Source: Pirellulales bacterium (GTDB lineage: Bacteria > Planctomycetota > Planctomycetia > Pirellulales > JAICIG01). From it: 31,559 bases of DNA. Every line of letters starts with the position of its first letter. The first letter of the stretch is position 1. The notes below the pieces were generated by a model. It worked only from the letters and a program-made list of their open reading frames with translations. It was not told the origin of the DNA and did no database searches. Both the position numbers and the translations under genes were made by a program. Location: NCBI GenBank assembly GCA_025924495.1, contig JAICIG010000023.1, positions 1-31,559 of the forward strand. The letters run 5' to 3'. Shown here one piece after another: positions 1 to 8,979 of the stretch.

Positions 1-3000
1 GAATCACTTGTCTCACGCGCCCGCCATGACCCGGCGTGCCGCGCGGCGTTGAAGCGGCTTCGAGCCGGTTTGAAAGATCCCGTTGTCCGTGCGGCGTGCC
101 ACATCTTCGGGCAGCTGGAGCCAATGGCGCCAGGGTTTATCGATGACGATGTCGTGATTGATCTGTTTGGCGCCGTGATAGACCTAGCCATCGGTCATGG
201 TTCTATTCCCCTCTTGACCGTTCGAACAGATGCCGTCAATCAGTGCCGGCCTGAAGTACAAGCTTACTTGCTCGCGGAAGCGTGGGCTTATTGGCTATCA
301 GGGGGCAGCGATGCTATCCGTTACGACGCGGCCGTTGTTCTCGATACGCTTGGTCAGAGATTTCAACGCGACCCGCAACAGGTAATTCGGGCAGCAAACG
401 CGTTGCCATTGTCGCGGAACATTCGTTGGTCGCACCATCTCGGCTGGGCTTTCGAGAAGATTCCGGCGGTTTCTCGCGACCCCTTGGACGAGATATTACT
501 CGCGCTCGATACGATCGCAGCGATGCCAGAGGCGCTGGAATTCGTTCGTTATTGGGCAATGGCAGACGTATTGTTGCCTGTAATCGAAGGCGAGTGCGTC
601 GAAGTAATTCCCGAGTGGCAGGTGATCTTAACGACGAGCCAGTTTTCCAGATCCTTCGATCAGGTCGAAAAGCACTGGCCTTCCGCTACCGCAGATATTC
701 GAACGTGGAGCAATGACCAGGTTCACAAAGTCTCAGATCCCTACCTGAAAGCACGGGCTCTGGCGCGCCTCGCCTTACTCCTGCCCGCCGAACAGGAGCA
801 GTTGATAAGCGAGGCGCGGCAGGTGGCGGCACGGATCCCGCTTCAGGTCGAGACGACTAGAGGCGGCGGCTTGGCGATTCGCTGCTTGAACTGGTTCACC
901 CGGCGGCGCCCAAAGTCCGTGCGACGCGAGTTGGCATTGGAGCGGCTGCTACCTTTCGCAAGCCAGGGTCAACAAGCTCTGTTGTCGGAGGCCATTAAGG
1001 CCGCACGCCGCCTTGACCCCAACAATCGCGCTCGGGCCCTTACTCGCTTGGCGCGCTTCGCATCAGAAAGCGAGCGGCCTGGGTTGCTCAGAGCGGCAGC
1101 AGGCTCGCTGGTACGAATCAAGGATGAAAGAATCCGCTCGCAAACGCTTTCATTGCTGCGAGACGAATGGCAATGCCACCCTGAAGGAGCCTCGCAGATT
1201 GCAAACGCTGCGGGGACGTTCCGGAACGCCAGATTTCAGGCCCGGGCCGTGGGCCGGGTGGCCCCCATACTCCAACTCCTGCGTACTGACGCCTCAATCG
1301 CTGTCCACGTTGACCAGCAAGCCGCTGCAATCTTGGAATTGGCGGCACTGATCGAGGACGCACTGGAGAGCGACAAGCGTTCCAACCAGCCAGCGGCTTT
1401 GTGGATCCGTCTGGCCGGTGGCGATGAGACTGCCTTTCGCTCCTTGCAGGAGCTCGCCGCGTTGGAAGAACTTCCCTTGAATTGGCCTGCGACGGTCGCC
1501 GTAAACGCGTTCCTCCAAAAAAATGATGATTGTCGCGCGTTAGAGTTGCTTCGCCTTGTGCGCAACCCGGAGCCTGACACAATTCCTTTGGTTGATGCTT
1601 GGACTCGCAGCGCCAACGTGTCTGAGATGGTCAAGGCTTACGCCGCGCTGCTGCTCGCAGAGACCGGGCTTTTCCGCGCGGATATGATTCCAGGGCTTGC
1701 AGTTTGCCTTCAGGCTCAAGACGACCGCACTCGCTACCGCGCCCACAAAGCTTGTTATCACGGTCTTAATTCCCGCCACGCACGTGGTATGGGACGCGAA
1801 ACGATCGAGGCTGTAGCCCGCGAATTGCTTCGTCGCCGTCTGATGACGCCGCAAGTGAGCCTTGTCTTAAATTGGCTGTTTGAGAGATTGTTGCACAACG
1901 ATGCTCAGGCCGTGAGGGCCTGGATAGCTGAATGTGACCAGGATCCAGAACGCCGAGAGATTTGTTTGTTCATCCTGGGAAGAATCGATCTAGTCACCCC
2001 GGCCGTATGGAGCGTAATTATCGAGGAGCTTGCGCGCGCTTCGATGGTTGTACGGGAGGCTTTGCTGCGTTCCATCGACAGGATGGCACAAATAGCTCTT
2101 CTGTCATCCGAACAGCAAGCGGAGATTCGGCCTCTTCTCCGCCAACTGGCAACCGATAGCCCTGAGCCCATCCGTCTGAGGACGATCCGGATCTTAGGTT
2201 GGATACTCCCCGAAGACGACGAAGCATCGCTGAGATCATTGGCGACTGATGCGGGGCAGCCGCCAGTGATTCGCTCGGCGGCCCTGGGCGCGATCGGACG
2301 GCGCCTGGCTCTGATCATCGACAGGTTCTTTCGGCCAGTTGTCAAGGACAAATCGAATCCGCCGCCGCCGCCCACCCACGTGGAAATTGGCGAGATGGCG
2401 AACCGTCTCAATCGTTACTTGCGACAGTTACAGCAATCGAGTGAGTCATCCTTGGCTGCAAGCGGGGATCAAGTCGGCACGACATGCGCCGCCGCAAACG
2501 GCTTGGCCCATCCTTACCTGGCATGGTGCGATGGAGACGTTCCGGCGGAATTCAGTCTGCTTTTCCCGCGAACTCCGGAGGCATTCTTGGATGCGGCGGG
2601 GGGAGATGCGATGCGGGCTTTTTATGCGCTCCTTGACACGGAGCGTTACGAAAGAGTGTGGGGGCGGTTGGCGAAGAGGATGGTCGCCCGCGCGAGGGAA
2701 TTTGTGGTCCGCTATGATGAGTCGCTGTTCCCGCAACTCATTCAAGAGTTAGCGAAGGAATTAGGTTCTCCTCCCGATCGCGGAGAGGACTTTCGCCTCA
2801 TGTGCCTGCTTGTAGTGACCGCCCACGCTGCTTTGCGAAGACCCGGTTTGTTCGCAAACGAAGCCCGCAAGCACCCGGCTTTAGCCGATCGACTAGCCGT
2901 CGCTGCGATTCGGCACGACGCGTTTCCAGGACGTTGCGCGGCGGTTATCCTTCTCGGATTGTTGCGCCAGCCAATTCGCAGCCGTGCTGCCGAAGCGATC

Positions 3001-3363
3001 GCCGCAGCGTTGCGCGACGTATGGTATGTGCAGCAAGGAGCGCTTTTCGCCTCCGAATGGCTCGTCGAATTGACGGACGAGCTGCGAGCCGTCCTCGTTG
3101 ACGCCTTGACGGGGGATAGCGCCATCGCCGCCTACTCTGCGGCACAGATACTGGTTAATTATTGCGGGGAGAGCGGGACACCGGCCAAGGTGCGTCAAGA
3201 AATCCTTGGCTTTCTAGCCGCTGCGGCGGCCCACCCGGCCTCCGAACGAGAGGTCTTCCGGTTGGATGAGAACACGGACAACGACCGGTGGTGCGTCCAC
3301 CATTTAGGCCGGCTGCGCGACCTGCTGTATGAAGGAATGTTGAAGGTGGCGGGAATTGTATAA
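1..3363 (+). CDS. C-terminal part of a giant helical-repeat (HEAT-like) protein, 5' end outside window
   Basis: The frame is open from base 1, with no stop before the stop codon at 3361-3363, so the first ~16 codons are in-frame coding and the true start lies upstream; the first initiator-like codon (TTG at 49) is probably internal. About 1,120 codons are visible. The protein is almost entirely alpha-helical, with degenerate 35-45 residue units of the form RARALTRLA...LL..A...A..I.DE..R, and later HEAT-like units such as RLRTIRILGWIL. There is no signal peptide, membrane helix or catalytic motif in the visible part. Similar repeat arrays form the sensor C-terminus of bacterial STAND/NACHT NTPases, but the NTPase domain would lie left of the window, so this link is inference. 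No downstream partner gene is evident. Confidence 0.8.
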   Translation, partial: ESLVSRARHDPACRAALKRLRAGLKDPVVRAACHIFGQLEPMAPGFIDDDVVIDLFGAVIDLAIGHGSIPLLTVRTDAVNQCRPEVQAYLLAEAWAYWLSGGSDAIRYDAAVVLDTLGQRFQRDPQQVIRAANALPLSRNIRWSHHLGWAFEKIPAVSRDPLDEILLALDTIAAMPEALEFVRYWAMADVLLPVIEGECVEVIPEWQVILTTSQFSRSFDQVEKHWPSATADIRTWSNDQVHKVSDPYLKARALARLALLLPAEQEQLISEARQVAARIPLQVETTRGGGLAIRCLNWFTRRRPKSVRRELALERLLPFASQGQQALLSEAIKAARRLDPNNRARALTRLARFASESERPGLLRAAAGSLVRIKDERIRSQTLSLLRDEWQCHPEGASQIANAAGTFRNARFQARAVGRVAPILQLLRTDASIAVHVDQQAAAILELAALIEDALESDKRSNQPAALWIRLAGGDETAFRSLQELAALEELPLNWPATVAVNAFLQKNDDCRALELLRLVRNPEPDTIPLVDAWTRSANVSEMVKAYAALLLAETGLFRADMIPGLAVCLQAQDDRTRYRAHKACYHGLNSRHARGMGRETIEAVARELLRRRLMTPQVSLVLNWLFERLLHNDAQAVRAWIAECDQDPERREICLFILGRIDLVTPAVWSVIIEELARASMVVREALLRSIDRMAQIALLSSEQQAEIRPLLRQLATDSPEPIRLRTIRILGWILPEDDEASLRSLATDAGQPPVIRSAALGAIGRRLALIIDRFFRPVVKDKSNPPPPPTHVEIGEMANRLNRYLRQLQQSSESSLAASGDQVGTTCAAANGLAHPYLAWCDGDVPAEFSLLFPRTPEAFLDAAGGDAMRAFYALLDTERYERVWGRLAKRMVARAREFVVRYDESLFPQLIQELAKELGSPPDRGEDFRLMCLLVVTAHAALRRPGLFANEARKHPALADRLAVAAIRHDAFPGRCAAVILLGLLRQPIRSRAAEAIAAALRDVWYVQQGALFASEWLVELTDELRAVLVDALTGDSAIAAYSAAQILVNYCGESGTPAKVRQEILGFLAAAAAHPASEREVFRLDENTDNDRWCVHHLGRLRDLLYEGMLKVAGIV

Positions 3364-3736
3364 GCGACGCTGATCAACAGGGGACCTGCTATGGCTCGGC
3401 ACGGCTTAAGTCGCCGCTAATCTTGAAATCAGGAATATGCGGGCCTCTGTCAAACAGAACGCGAGCCAAGCGTTGGCGCCAGATTTCAATATGTCCTGGC
3501 GGCGTCGCATCAGAAAGTCCAGGGAATGTTTGACATGGTCGCGCTGCCCCCTAAGATGCGGGGGTCGCGAAAGGGCGGCAATTACAAAAAAGCCCGCCGG
3601 AGATTGGGTTTCACGCGCAACTTAAGCGGACGTCAGCTCACCTGGTGCGGAAACGATAACTTACTTTTCGGACGGTGCGCCCAAGCGGCACTGAGTCAAC
3701 CTTCTAACAATCGTCGGAAGCGAATGGGGATGACCT
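3364..3736. other. Intergenic stretch without a convincing gene
   Basis: This 373-base stretch holds only short ORFs with unconvincing composition and no ribosome-binding site. The one element I can point to is a candidate promoter at 3530-3557, listed separately. No repeat, RNA gene or terminator with a T-tract was recognised. Confidence 0.5.
3530..3557 (+). promoter_or_regulatory. Candidate sigma70-type promoter
   Basis: A perfect -35 TTGACA (3530-3535), a 16-base spacer and TAAGAT (3552-3557, 4 of 6 to the -10 consensus). It points toward the small membrane-protein gene at 3737 and the ABC importer. The leader would be about 170 bases. Pattern match only. Confidence 0.3.
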
Positions 3737-3961
3737 ATGACGAAGCAGCAACTCATCGTGGCCAGCATCATTGCGGACGTGCTGGATTTAATTGTTGTGG
3801 GCCAAATACCCGGGCTAAGTTGGTTCATTGATGTGCCTCTGATCGTAATGCACGTGGCATATGCAGGTGCAGGTGGACTCTGGACCGTGCTTGAGCTCGT
3901 CCCCATCGCCGGCACTCTCCCTATGTTCACGATTGCAGCATTTGCACATGAATCGAAATGA
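3737..3961 (+). CDS. Small hydrophobic membrane protein, 74 aa
   Basis: A 74-residue protein preceded by a GGGGA Shine-Dalgarno-like stretch about 7 bases before the ATG. It is strongly hydrophobic, with two or three membrane segments (roughly residues 6-22, 28-46 and 48-68) and a short polar tail (AHESK). Codon composition and the clean hydrophobic pattern support a real gene. It lies 75 bases upstream of the ABC importer and could be co-transcribed with it, but nothing links it to transport. No family is recognised. Confidence 0.65.
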   Translation: MTKQQLIVASIIADVLDLIVVGQIPGLSWFIDVPLIVMHVAYAGAGGLWTVLELVPIAGTLPMFTIAAFAHESK

Positions 3962-4036
3962 CGTTCAGACAAACAGCGACGCGGCACGCTGTCCTCTGCG
4001 ATTTCGCGACAGGGCGAGTGCGTCGTAGGCCGACTG

Positions 4037-6478
4037 ATGTTCAATTATCCACTCGAGATCAACATCGCACACGACAAGTTCTTCTGCCAGCGGTTCCTCG
4101 CGATGGGGCTGCTTTTGGCGCTCGCCGTCGCCATTTTTCTCCTCTGGCCGACCAGGCACGGCGATAACGGTGTGCATGAGATCAGACTCATGTATCCCAG
4201 GGGCAACCTGACCGGAGCCATGGAGCTTGTGGTCGCCGAGTTTGAGGAGGAGAGCCGTCGCCGGCACGCGGCAAACCCCGCCGCACCAATCTATCGAGTC
4301 GTCGCCGGACAGCACGCGGAACGGAGCGGCGTCGCGAGGTTCGTGCTTTCCGTGGCGGGGGACACGCCGCCGGATGTGTATTATAGCGAGCGGGCGACTT
4401 CGGCCGATTGGATCGCCCGCGGCGCATTCATGGCGTTGGACGACTTCATCGCAGAGGACAAAGCGTCGGGCGTCGCCGACAGCCCTTCCCCTGATCGCTT
4501 CTATCCGGGTTGCTGGAAAAGCGTCACGTACGACGGCAAGGTATTCGCCGTCCCGCTCGGGCTCGGCAATACGGCGCTGTTCTACAACAAACGGTTGTTC
4601 GAGCAAGCGGGAATTGTCTACCAGGACGGGCCCCGGAAGGGACGGGCACGTCCTCCTGAGACGTGGGATGAACTGCTCGACGCGGTACGGCGACTGACTC
4701 AATGGGAGGAAGGGGCGGCGCGGCACCCGAAAATCGCAGGGTTCCTTCCCCTACACGGCGCTGGATCGCTCGAGCTATTCACCGCGCTGACCGATGGCGC
4801 ACTGGTCGATCCTCAAGGGCGGGAGTGCCGGCTCGACTCATTGAAGACCATCGACGCTTTGAGCTTCTTGGTGGAGCTTCACAAAGTGCAGGGCGGAGTC
4901 CAAGCGCTGCGCAGTATGGATTTGGGACAGGCTGGCAGCGGCTTCGATCCTTTTGCCCGCGGCCGATTGGCCATGAAGGTCGACTACCAATGGGCGGTGA
5001 ATTGGCAGGCGGCAATTGAGCCGGAAATGAGATTTGGAGTCGCGCCGATGCCGGGGCGAAGCAGGCCTGCGCGCCGGAGTTGGGCCACGGGATGGCAGGC
5101 GTCGATCCCCCTTGGGGCTCGCAATCCGCGCGGCGCGTGGGCCCTGATCCGATTCCTGGCGTCTGACCGGGGACTTGAATTGCTGGCGGAGTCGCAACGG
5201 CAATTGACCGCAGCGAATGGGCGTCTTTATGTGCCTACGCAAACTCCTGTTCCTTATTTGAACGAGCGCTTCGCCCGGCGTTACGTGAACGATAACTTGG
5301 AATTGCCCTCAGACGCGCGAGCTGCCTTTGATGAGTTTCAACGGCTACTGGATGTCGCTGAGTTCGCGCCGCTCACCCCCGTCTATAACCTGCTGGCCGC
5401 GGCGGAGTCGCAGGCCACCGAACGAGCATTATTCGGCGAGGCGCCCGAGCGCGCCCTTGCAGAATCCGCCAGGCTGGTGCGAGCGGAATTGAGACGCGTG
5501 ACGAAATCTGACCGGAGGCAGTTGCCACATCTCGGGTGGTTCGCGCTGGCGTACGCAATTCTGCTAGCGGTCGGCGTCGCGGGCGCAGCGGCGTACGGGG
5601 CTCGGGGTCAGGCAGCCGCCCGGCGAGAAGGCTGGGCCGGCTGGGCTTTCTCGTGCCCTTGGCTCCTGGGATTCGCGGCATTTACCGGGGGGCCGATCTT
5701 CTTTTCGCTGCTATTCAGCTTATGCGATTACGACGTGCTCAGTCGCCCTGAATGGTTGGGCGCGGGCAACTACCGGGAATTGTTCATGGAAGACATGACG
5801 GCCCGCAAGGCGCTGCTGAATACCGCCTCGATGGCGGCGATAATCCCCGTTTTGCTTGCCGCGAGCCTCGCCATCGCCTTGTTGATCCAACAGACCGTCC
5901 GCCTGCAGGCCTTTTGGCAAACGGTCAGCTACTTGCCCGTCATTGTCCCGCTCGTAGCATCCGCGCTCGCCTGGATGTGGTTTCTCAACTCGCGGGGTCC
6001 GCTCAATCAAGCATTGTCAGCGATCGGCCTGTCAGCCCCAGATTGGCTCAACAACCCGAATTGGAGTCGGCCCGCCGTGGCGCTTGTGATGCTCTGGACG
6101 TGCGGCGGCAGCGTACTGGTCTGGCGATCGGGCCTGAAGGCGATTCCTCAGCGCCAGTATGAGGCGGCCGCACTCGACGGCGCCGGACCGCTGCAACGTT
6201 TTTGGCACGTAACGCTGCCCCATTTGACCCCCTACCTCCGTTTCAACCTGTTGGCGAGTTCTATCGCGGTTTTGCAGTTATTCGGCGAGGCGTTCATTAT
6301 GACCGCCGGCGGGCCTGACCAGTCCTCGTTATTCATGAACCACTATCTGTTCAATATCGCCTTTCACTTCGGCCGGATGGGCTATGCTTGCGCCATCGCG
6401 TGGGCGATGTTCGTGCTCGCGGCAGGACTGGCCGCCTTGCAGTACCGTCTCATGCGTCAGAGGTCGACAACGTCATGA
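4037..6478 (+). CDS. ABC importer: solute-binding protein fused to MalF-type permease
   Basis: An 813-residue fusion. A membrane anchor (residues ~22-40) is followed by a family-1-type extracellular solute-binding domain (~50-470; for example VPLGLGNTALFYNKRLF and VDYQWAVNW, typical of sugar-binding proteins). A second helix (~495-518) leads into a MalF-like permease (~525-805). The permease carries the cytoplasmic EAA coupling loop, YEAAALDGAGPLQRFWHVTLP, at ~707. The binding protein is thus tethered on the outer face of the membrane and joined to its own channel. The stop overlaps the next start as ATGA (6475-6478), indicating translational coupling. The start at 4037 has a weak ribosome site; ATG 4103 is an alternative that would shorten the N-terminal cytoplasmic tail. 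The substrate is probably a sugar or oligosaccharide, by family. Confidence 0.9.
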   Translation: MFNYPLEINIAHDKFFCQRFLAMGLLLALAVAIFLLWPTRHGDNGVHEIRLMYPRGNLTGAMELVVAEFEEESRRRHAANPAAPIYRVVAGQHAERSGVARFVLSVAGDTPPDVYYSERATSADWIARGAFMALDDFIAEDKASGVADSPSPDRFYPGCWKSVTYDGKVFAVPLGLGNTALFYNKRLFEQAGIVYQDGPRKGRARPPETWDELLDAVRRLTQWEEGAARHPKIAGFLPLHGAGSLELFTALTDGALVDPQGRECRLDSLKTIDALSFLVELHKVQGGVQALRSMDLGQAGSGFDPFARGRLAMKVDYQWAVNWQAAIEPEMRFGVAPMPGRSRPARRSWATGWQASIPLGARNPRGAWALIRFLASDRGLELLAESQRQLTAANGRLYVPTQTPVPYLNERFARRYVNDNLELPSDARAAFDEFQRLLDVAEFAPLTPVYNLLAAAESQATERALFGEAPERALAESARLVRAELRRVTKSDRRQLPHLGWFALAYAILLAVGVAGAAAYGARGQAAARREGWAGWAFSCPWLLGFAAFTGGPIFFSLLFSLCDYDVLSRPEWLGAGNYRELFMEDMTARKALLNTASMAAIIPVLLAASLAIALLIQQTVRLQAFWQTVSYLPVIVPLVASALAWMWFLNSRGPLNQALSAIGLSAPDWLNNPNWSRPAVALVMLWTCGGSVLVWRSGLKAIPQRQYEAAALDGAGPLQRFWHVTLPHLTPYLRFNLLASSIAVLQLFGEAFIMTAGGPDQSSLFMNHYLFNIAFHFGRMGYACAIAWAMFVLAAGLAALQYRLMRQRSTTS

Positions 6479-7872
6479 ACGCACTCGCCAAAACGCTTTT
6501 CTGCCGCACAATACTGCACGCGACCCTGGCCAGCGTCGCTTTCGCATTCCTGGCGCCGTTGTTGTGGATCGGCTCGACCAGCCTGAAGTCGGAAGACGAG
6601 ATATACGGTGCGCCAAATCAGTGGTTTCCGGCCTTGCCCCGGCCGCCCGTCCGCGGCGATGGCGTCCTCGACGGCCGACCCTTACTGTTAGGAGCCGTCC
6701 GCCTCGTAAGCGATGAGGGTTCCGAGTACGAACCCAGCGCGGGGCAGGTGATTACCGAGCGTCTTGAGCCAGTCGCAGGGCGCGTTCGACTCTCGGATAC
6801 GGAGAAAAACGGCCTGCCCTACGCCACAGTCGAGTACGATTTCGAGCCGGCCGCCGCGTGGAGCGTGGGGATGGTCGTCGATGTGCCGTTTGCCGTCAAC
6901 CGGCTGCGAGCTGTGCAACTGGCGTACCAGCCCGACGACAGCTGGCACGGATTGACGTGTCGCATCGAGCGGGCAGGGGCGCCCACGCTGACGTCGTTGC
7001 GGCCATATCCGTTGGCGGGAACGAGAATCCAGTCGCGCCAGTGGCGACTGGAAGACCCGTATGATGATACTCCGCGCGTTCGCGACTGGATCGAACTCGT
7101 TCCCGAGCCGGCCGCGCCCAAGAGCGACTTGCAGCCCGGCCAGGCTCGCGTCGTGTTTTCGCTCTCGCCCAGCAGTATGTTTGAGGCCGCGAGCATGAAG
7201 AGCCGGTTTCACTACGACCGAGTGTTCGCAGCCATCCCGTTCTGGCGGTATTTGGCGAGTGGCTTGTTCCTGGCACTGATGAACGCCCTGTTGACCACCG
7301 TCTCTAGCGCGATGGCGGCATATGCATTTGGCCGCCTGAAATGGGCCGGGCGCGAAGCCGTTTTCGCTCTGCTGATGGCTTCGGCTCTCTTTCCGCCGCA
7401 GGTCACCTTAGTTCCTCGCTTTTTGATCTGGCAGAAGTTGGGGGCCTGCGACACGCTGCTGCCGTTATGGCTGCCTGCCGCGTTTGGCAGCGCGTTTTTC
7501 GTCATCTTACTGCGCGAGGCGGTCCGCGCGATTCCCCGGGAATTGGAAGACGCCGCGCGAATAGACGGCTGCGGCGCGTGGGGGCTGTTCTGGCATGTGA
7601 CGGTCCCGCAGATCGCTCCCAGCCTGGCTGCCATCGCGTCGTTTGCGTTCCTCGGATCCTGGAACGATTTTCTCGGGCCGCTGCTGTTCCTCTCCGATCA
7701 ACGGCAATATCCGCTGGCGTTCGGCGTCTTCGCGCTATCGGTGTTTTCCGGCGCAGAGCCGGCGATCACGAGCGCCAGCGCCGTGTTGGTTTTGGCGCCT
7801 CCGCTGGCATGTTTCTTTCTGCTGCAGCGTCAGGTGATGAAAGTGTCGCTGGCGCCTGCGATTAAGGGGTAA
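6475..7872 (+). CDS. ABC importer permease, MalG type, with large extracytoplasmic insert
   Basis: A 465-residue permease starting at the ATG that overlaps the upstream stop codon. Helix 1 (~12-32) is followed by an unusual ~200-residue soluble insert (~37-245) rich in beta-strand-like segments, then five further helices. The EAA loop, LEDAARIDGCGAWGLFWHV, is at ~356-374. MalG/UgpE permeases are normally ~280 residues, so the insert accounts for the extra length. It lies after helix 1 and therefore faces the periplasm, where it could contact the binding domain fused to the partner permease. It is followed 6 bases later by the ATPase gene. Confidence 0.9.
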   Translation: MNALAKTLFCRTILHATLASVAFAFLAPLLWIGSTSLKSEDEIYGAPNQWFPALPRPPVRGDGVLDGRPLLLGAVRLVSDEGSEYEPSAGQVITERLEPVAGRVRLSDTEKNGLPYATVEYDFEPAAAWSVGMVVDVPFAVNRLRAVQLAYQPDDSWHGLTCRIERAGAPTLTSLRPYPLAGTRIQSRQWRLEDPYDDTPRVRDWIELVPEPAAPKSDLQPGQARVVFSLSPSSMFEAASMKSRFHYDRVFAAIPFWRYLASGLFLALMNALLTTVSSAMAAYAFGRLKWAGREAVFALLMASALFPPQVTLVPRFLIWQKLGACDTLLPLWLPAAFGSAFFVILLREAVRAIPRELEDAARIDGCGAWGLFWHVTVPQIAPSLAAIASFAFLGSWNDFLGPLLFLSDQRQYPLAFGVFALSVFSGAEPAITSASAVLVLAPPLACFFLLQRQVMKVSLAPAIKG

Positions 7873-7878
7873 GGCGAA

Positions 7879-8973
7879 ATGGGCGATTTGACGTGGGAGG
7901 GAGTATGCAAGACCTATCCGGACGGTACGGAGGCCGTGGCGGCCGTCTCGCTGGCGGTCCCCGCAGGGGAGTTTGTTGTGTTGGTCGGTCCCTCCGGCTG
8001 TGGCAAAACGACCCTGCTGCGGCTCACCGCGGGACTCGACGAACTGACAGCGGGTAGAATCAAGATCGCGGGCCGCGACATGGCAAGGGTCTCCGCGAAA
8101 GACCGCAATGTCGCCATGGTGTTTCAAGATTACGCGCTTTACCCGTTCAAAAGCGTGTATGAGAACTTGGCCTTTAGCCTGCGGATGCGTCGCACGCCTG
8201 CCAAAGAGATCGACGCCCGCGTGAAAAACGTCGCTCAGCGGCTGGAACTTACGGCGTTGCTTAACCGTTTGCCGAAACAGCTTTCCGGCGGCCAGCAGCA
8301 GAGGGTCGGGCTGGGGCGGGCTCTGATTCGCAAGCCGGACGTGTTCCTGTTTGACGAGCCGCTGAGCAACCTTGACGCGAGCTTGCGGCGCGACATGAGA
8401 CGCGACATCAAAGCGATTCATCGGGAGACCCGGACAACCGTCGTGTATGTGACACACGACCAGGAAGAGGCGATGAGCCTAGCCGATCGCCTGGTCGTGA
8501 TGCGAAACGGAAGCGTGCTGCAGACCGGCTCGCCGGCCGAGGTATACGCGCGCCCGACCGATCGATTTGTCGCGAGTATCTTTGGCTCGCCGCCCATGAA
8601 TTTTTTGACGGGCACAGTCTGCGAACGTGAAACGTTCGTTTGGCAAAGCGATGACGGCGCCGCCGTCGTAGAATTCTCTCCCTTGAGCTCTCTACGCGCG
8701 TTTGCCGGCCGGCGGCTTGTGGCGGGATTTCGGGCGGAGCATCTTCGGCCGGGAACCGGTGCCGCCGGCCTGCGCATGAAGGTCCGCGTCGCCATGGTCG
8801 AGTCATTCGGACCGTTTGTCGATGTAACGTTTCGTCTGCCCGGCGGTGCATTCGTGACGGCACGGCTCGCCGGCGCAAGCTCGCTCCAGGAGCCGGATGT
8901 CGTCGATTTGTTCGCGAGCGAACAAGACCTGCGGTGGTTTGCCGACGACGAACAAGGCTCGGCGGTGGCATGA
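7879..8973 (+). CDS. ABC importer ATPase, MalK/UgpC type
   Basis: A 364-residue ATPase with a complete nucleotide-binding domain: Walker A GPSGCGKTT (~37-45), Q-loop VFQDYALYPF, signature LSGGQQQRVGLGRAL (~135), Walker B VFLFDEPLSNLDA (~155) and H-loop VYVTHDQEEAM (~190). A TOBE/MOP-like regulatory domain follows from ~235. This is the layout of carbohydrate importers (MalK, UgpC, MsmX). The ATG sits just after AAGGCG and 6 bases after the permease stop, so the three genes form an operon. It ends only 6 bases from the stop of the convergent RiPP operon, with no room for an intrinsic terminator between them. Confidence 0.93.
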   Translation: MGDLTWEGVCKTYPDGTEAVAAVSLAVPAGEFVVLVGPSGCGKTTLLRLTAGLDELTAGRIKIAGRDMARVSAKDRNVAMVFQDYALYPFKSVYENLAFSLRMRRTPAKEIDARVKNVAQRLELTALLNRLPKQLSGGQQQRVGLGRALIRKPDVFLFDEPLSNLDASLRRDMRRDIKAIHRETRTTVVYVTHDQEEAMSLADRLVVMRNGSVLQTGSPAEVYARPTDRFVASIFGSPPMNFLTGTVCERETFVWQSDDGAAVVEFSPLSSLRAFAGRRLVAGFRAEHLRPGTGAAGLRMKVRVAMVESFGPFVDVTFRLPGGAFVTARLAGASSLQEPDVVDLFASEQDLRWFADDEQGSAVA

Positions 8974-8979
8974 AGCCGT

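Noticed and set aside
3526..3831. 101-codon plus-strand ORF overlapping the small membrane protein
   Set aside because: Basic, low-quality composition and no ribosome site; the overlapping 74-residue hydrophobic frame is far more gene-like.
3965..4726. 253-codon minus-strand ORF opposite the ABC fusion gene
   Set aside because: It is a shadow of the plus-strand gene: no ribosome site, Arg/Pro-rich composition, no family features.
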